From Methanobacteriota archaeon (GTDB taxonomy: Archaea > Methanobacteriota > Methanobacteria > Methanobacteriales > Methanobacteriaceae): a stretch of 17,305 nt of DNA. The stretch covers positions 1-17,305 of the forward strand of contig JAEZKE010000021.1 of NCBI GenBank assembly GCA_023436175.1, written 5' to 3'. A model generated the notes under the pieces. That model made no database searches, was not told the DNA's origin, and saw only the letters and a program-made list of their open reading frames with translations. Both the position numbers and the translations under genes were made by a program. Shown piece by piece: positions 14,693-17,305 of the stretch (positions within the stretch are counted from its first letter, which is position 1; every line of letters begins with the position of its first letter).

Positions 14693-14872
14693 ACTGAATT
14701 ATTCATTACATAAATATTTTGATATTATTCTTTATATAAATATTCTAAATATCTATAATTCACTTAATAATTCACATAAACAATTTAAATAATAAAATAA
14801 ATGTTTAATAAATGTTAAACTCGAAAAAAAGCTTAATATGGCCAAAAAAAGTTGCAATTTTTAGCAGTTAAG

Positions 14873-14882
14873 CATATATATT
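14873..14882 (+). promoter_or_regulatory. Candidate TATA box for RPA
   Basis: CATATATATT resembles an archaeal TATA box and would give a leader of about 70 nt. A second candidate, ACATATATTATAT at 14900-14912, would give a shorter one. I cannot choose between them from sequence alone. Confidence 0.35.
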
Positions 14883-14970
14883 GGGGTGTAAATAGTACTA
14901 CATATATTATATGACACTAAATTAATTCTTCTAAAATTTATATGATGTAGATTTTAAGTGAGGGCCTAAT

Positions 14971-17305
14971 ATGGAAAATGATATAAAAAGCGAATATCAG
15001 CGAATCAGTGACAAAATCTCATACGAAGATTTCAAAAAAAGAATAGATGACATGAAAAAGGACTATGAAGATGTAAGTTTCATGGATGAGCTTGATATTG
15101 CAAGAATGATAGTAGGAGAATATATAGACGAAGAAAACGTTCCCCTTGCAAAGGATAACGAATTACGTAAAATATCCGAATTAGAAACAGGTTTGCATGA
15201 TATAAGTATAACCGGCCGGATAATGAGAATATCCAATGCTAAAGCATTTGTAACAAAAAAAGGGAAAGAAGGTAAAGTCCAAAATCTCATGTTAGCGGAT
15301 GATACTGGTGAAATTCGAGTAGTGCTCTGGACCGATAATATTAAACAACTTAAAAAAGTTTCGGAAGGAGACATTGTCAAAATAAACAATGTAGAAATAA
15401 AAGATGGGTACAGAAGTGAAGAAGCTCATTTACAGGGCAGATCAACCATCGAAAAACTTGAAAATGAAGAATCTAATAATTTCCCAAAATATAATGAAAA
15501 AATAACAAATATTTCAGATATTGAAGGTGAAATGCAGGTTAATGTAATTGCAAGAGTTATTAGAATTTCAAGAATAAGAGCCTATAACAGCAATGGACGA
15601 GAAGGGAAATTCATTACCCTTGACTTAAAGGATAACACCGGTTCAATATCTTTAACATTGTGGAATAGAGATGTTGATATTATTGACGAAATAGAACTCA
15701 AAGAAGGGGATTCTATAAAGATATTAGGTGCCCAAAGCCGCGTTCGAAATGATGAAGTTAATTTAACTCATTCATGGATTGGAAGAATAATAAAGGATAA
15801 TTTCGATGTTCCGGAATATAAAGAAGAAATCATGAAAATTGGAGACGCTCATGAAATGAAAGGCGTCACTTTGATGGGAGTTGTAAGTAAAATACAGGAT
15901 GCTATCACTTTTCAACGTTCAGATGGAAGTGCGGGAGCTGTAAAATCAATTGTAATTTCAGATAATACAGGTTCTATAAAGATAACTCTCTGGAATGAGG
16001 ATACCAAGCTCAATATCAATAAAGGAGATATCCTAAAAATTACAGGCGGGAACATTGAATTCGATGAATATTCAGAAACCGGTTACAGAGTAAATACTGG
16101 ATGGAACAGCAAAATAGATATAAATCCAGAAGAAGATGCCGGTTTAAAAGAAGTCCTTGAAGAACATAAAAAAGAGCTTGAACCAATCAAAATCGAAGAT
16201 TTACATAAACTTGAGGATGAAGGAGAAGAAGTGGACATTATCGGAAGAATGATGGAACTTTATGATGCAAATGAATTCCAAAGAGCAGACGGAACTACTG
16301 GACTTGTAAGATCCGTTAAAATAGCTGATGACACTGGTACAGTCAGAGCATCACTCTGGGATGAAAAAGCTGAACTTAAATTAAATAGAGGCGACCTTAT
16401 AAAGATAGAAAACGCCAAAACCAGATTTAGAGATGACAAAGTAGAACTTAGCATTGGAAAAACCGTGAGAATAATTAAACTTGCTGAAAATGATGCCCAG
16501 AGCCTTCCACCTATTGATGAACTTGAAGGCGAAATGTATAAACCAATTAAAATTAGCGCTTTAGAGAATTTAAAAAGTGAAAGAGATGAAATCGGAATAA
16601 TTGGGCGTATAATCAACCTTTACGATATTAATGAGTTCCAAAGATCCAATGGAACCATGGGAATGGTTAGAACAGTAGAAGTTGCTGATGATACTGGTTC
16701 TGTTAGAGCTTCATTTTGGGATGAAAAAGCTGAAATGGGATTAAACAGAGGCGATTCAATTTGGATTAAAAATGCAAGACCAAGATTCAGAAATGATACT
16801 GTTGAACTCAGTGTTGGAAGAGCCACAATGGTAATCAAACCGAAAGATGAAGATATAGCAGCACTTCCTTCACTTGAAGAAATTGAGGAATCCATATATA
16901 AAACCAAGAAAATTGAAGAACTTACAGAAGAAGATAAAAACATCAAATTAACTGGGCAAATTATTGAAGCATATGGAGATAGAATACTCTATGAAATGTG
17001 CCCAAATTGTAATAAAAGAGTGGAATACGTCGATGATGCATTTGTATGTGATTTCTGCGGAGAGGAAATACAGCAACCAAACTATCTCATGATAGTTCCA
17101 TGTGTAATTGAAGATGAAACTGGAACGGTCAGAACAACATTCTTCAGAAAACAGGCAGAAGAATTAATTGGAATGACCACCGAGAAGGCAAATGAAGTGA
17201 TTATGACGACTGCAGATGAAGGATCACTTGCAGGAAAAGTCGAAGACCTGATTGGCAGCGAGATTACTGTAATCGCAGATGCAAGCTTCGATGAATACAA
17301 TGAGG
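14971..17305 (+). CDS. rpa: Replication protein A, multi-OB-fold, partial
   Basis: The first 778 codons of a single-stranded-DNA-binding protein that protects and organises DNA in replication and repair; it runs off the right edge. After a ~65-residue N-terminal helix-rich region there are six OB-fold units, starting near residues 67, 179, 290, 407, 527 and 648. Each carries a recognisable strand motif: ADDTGEIRVVLW, KDNTGSISLTLW, SDNTGSIKITLW, ADDTGTVRASLW, ADDTGSVRASFW and EDETGTVRTTFF. The last holds a zinc finger, C677-x2-C680-x12-C693-x2-C696, as in the C-terminal DNA-binding domain of eukaryotic RPA70. Units 4 and 5 are nearly copies of one another (44 of 68 residues identical, period exactly 120 codons). 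GTGAGG stands about 8 nt before the ATG. The frame is open throughout, with no frameshift. Confidence 0.92.
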   Translation, partial: MENDIKSEYQRISDKISYEDFKKRIDDMKKDYEDVSFMDELDIARMIVGEYIDEENVPLAKDNELRKISELETGLHDISITGRIMRISNAKAFVTKKGKEGKVQNLMLADDTGEIRVVLWTDNIKQLKKVSEGDIVKINNVEIKDGYRSEEAHLQGRSTIEKLENEESNNFPKYNEKITNISDIEGEMQVNVIARVIRISRIRAYNSNGREGKFITLDLKDNTGSISLTLWNRDVDIIDEIELKEGDSIKILGAQSRVRNDEVNLTHSWIGRIIKDNFDVPEYKEEIMKIGDAHEMKGVTLMGVVSKIQDAITFQRSDGSAGAVKSIVISDNTGSIKITLWNEDTKLNINKGDILKITGGNIEFDEYSETGYRVNTGWNSKIDINPEEDAGLKEVLEEHKKELEPIKIEDLHKLEDEGEEVDIIGRMMELYDANEFQRADGTTGLVRSVKIADDTGTVRASLWDEKAELKLNRGDLIKIENAKTRFRDDKVELSIGKTVRIIKLAENDAQSLPPIDELEGEMYKPIKISALENLKSERDEIGIIGRIINLYDINEFQRSNGTMGMVRTVEVADDTGSVRASFWDEKAEMGLNRGDSIWIKNARPRFRNDTVELSVGRATMVIKPKDEDIAALPSLEEIEESIYKTKKIEELTEEDKNIKLTGQIIEAYGDRILYEMCPNCNKRVEYVDDAFVCDFCGEEIQQPNYLMIVPCVIEDETGTVRTTFFRKQAEELIGMTTEKANEVIMTTADEGSLAGKVEDLIGSEITVIADASFDEYNE

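Larger units (their letters stand above)
14001..14970. other. Divergent intergenic region, leuB-like to RPA
   Basis: Nearly 1 kb without a convincing gene. The part 14440-14620 is less AT-rich than its surroundings and contains a 7-bp hairpin (TGATGGT/ACCATCA, loop CAAAA, near 14552-14570), so a small RNA is possible. An open frame of 83 codons at 14381 has no ribosome site or recognisable composition. The part 14630-14770 is extremely AT-rich, with repeated TATAAATATT words. Promoter-like TATA sequences for RPA occur from 14873 on. Confidence 0.6.

Noticed and set aside
15063..17300. Minus-strand Ser-rich frames opposite RPA
   Set aside because: They mirror the repetitive RPA coding sequence, recur with the OB repeats, and lack starts with ribosome sites.

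Overview
The window looks like a chromosomal segment of a methanogenic archaeon of the Methanobacteriales (Methanobacterium-like). The grounds are: a methanogenesis marker protein 11 homologue, a tandem-fused PurE, an archaeal multi-OB-fold RPA with a zinc finger, an archaeal-type lumazine synthase, an ArsR/V4R (MsvR-like) regulator, AT-rich promoters with TATA boxes, AGA/AGG arginine codons and long AT-rich intergenic regions. The genus is inferred from gene content; no rRNA is present.

Layout. 1-526 (-) is the N-terminal part of a secreted, sequon-rich surface protein starting at GTG. 541-1558 is a gene-free AT-rich stretch with degenerate repeats, then an MsvR-like redox regulator (1559-2353, +). 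A minus-strand cluster follows: purE-purE fusion, a previously easy-to-miss 43-aa Cys-rich membrane protein, and a UbiD-family decarboxylase (5043 to 2553). A polytopic GT2 glycosyltransferase with a large outer-face domain (5500-7215, +) converges on marker protein 11 (8176-7244, -). Then, all on the minus strand, come ribH, a 29-aa membrane peptide, a SufS-type cysteine desulfurase, a foreign-looking 587-aa protein and a LeuB/AksF-type dehydrogenase. The window ends in a large RPA gene (14971 to beyond 17305, +).

Two things stand out. First, three intergenic arrays of perfect short hairpins (5081-5300, 8582-9012, 9700-9763) share a common modular architecture: the same linker words flank stems whose two arms change together. 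In the first array the whole 204-nt hairpin cluster sits inside the loop of a hairpin that is present 'empty' (5-nt loop) in the neighbouring direct repeat 98 bp away, which looks like a filled and an unfilled site. Their function is unknown.

Second, the leuB-like gene and the cysteine desulfurase are separated by a piece of probably transferred DNA (about 11155-12990). It carries the last 45 codons of a broken gene, then a complete DUF6270/Asp2-XcbB-like gene with bacterial-like CGN arginine codons. Its far edge is a decayed second copy of the leuB 3' end, about 78% identical over the alignable parts; the foreign gene now reads through into this remnant, so its last ~21 residues derive from leuB. 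ribH, the desulfurase gene and leuB each also carry an upstream AGTTTAAAC(T/C) palindrome, suggesting a shared operator or promoter element.
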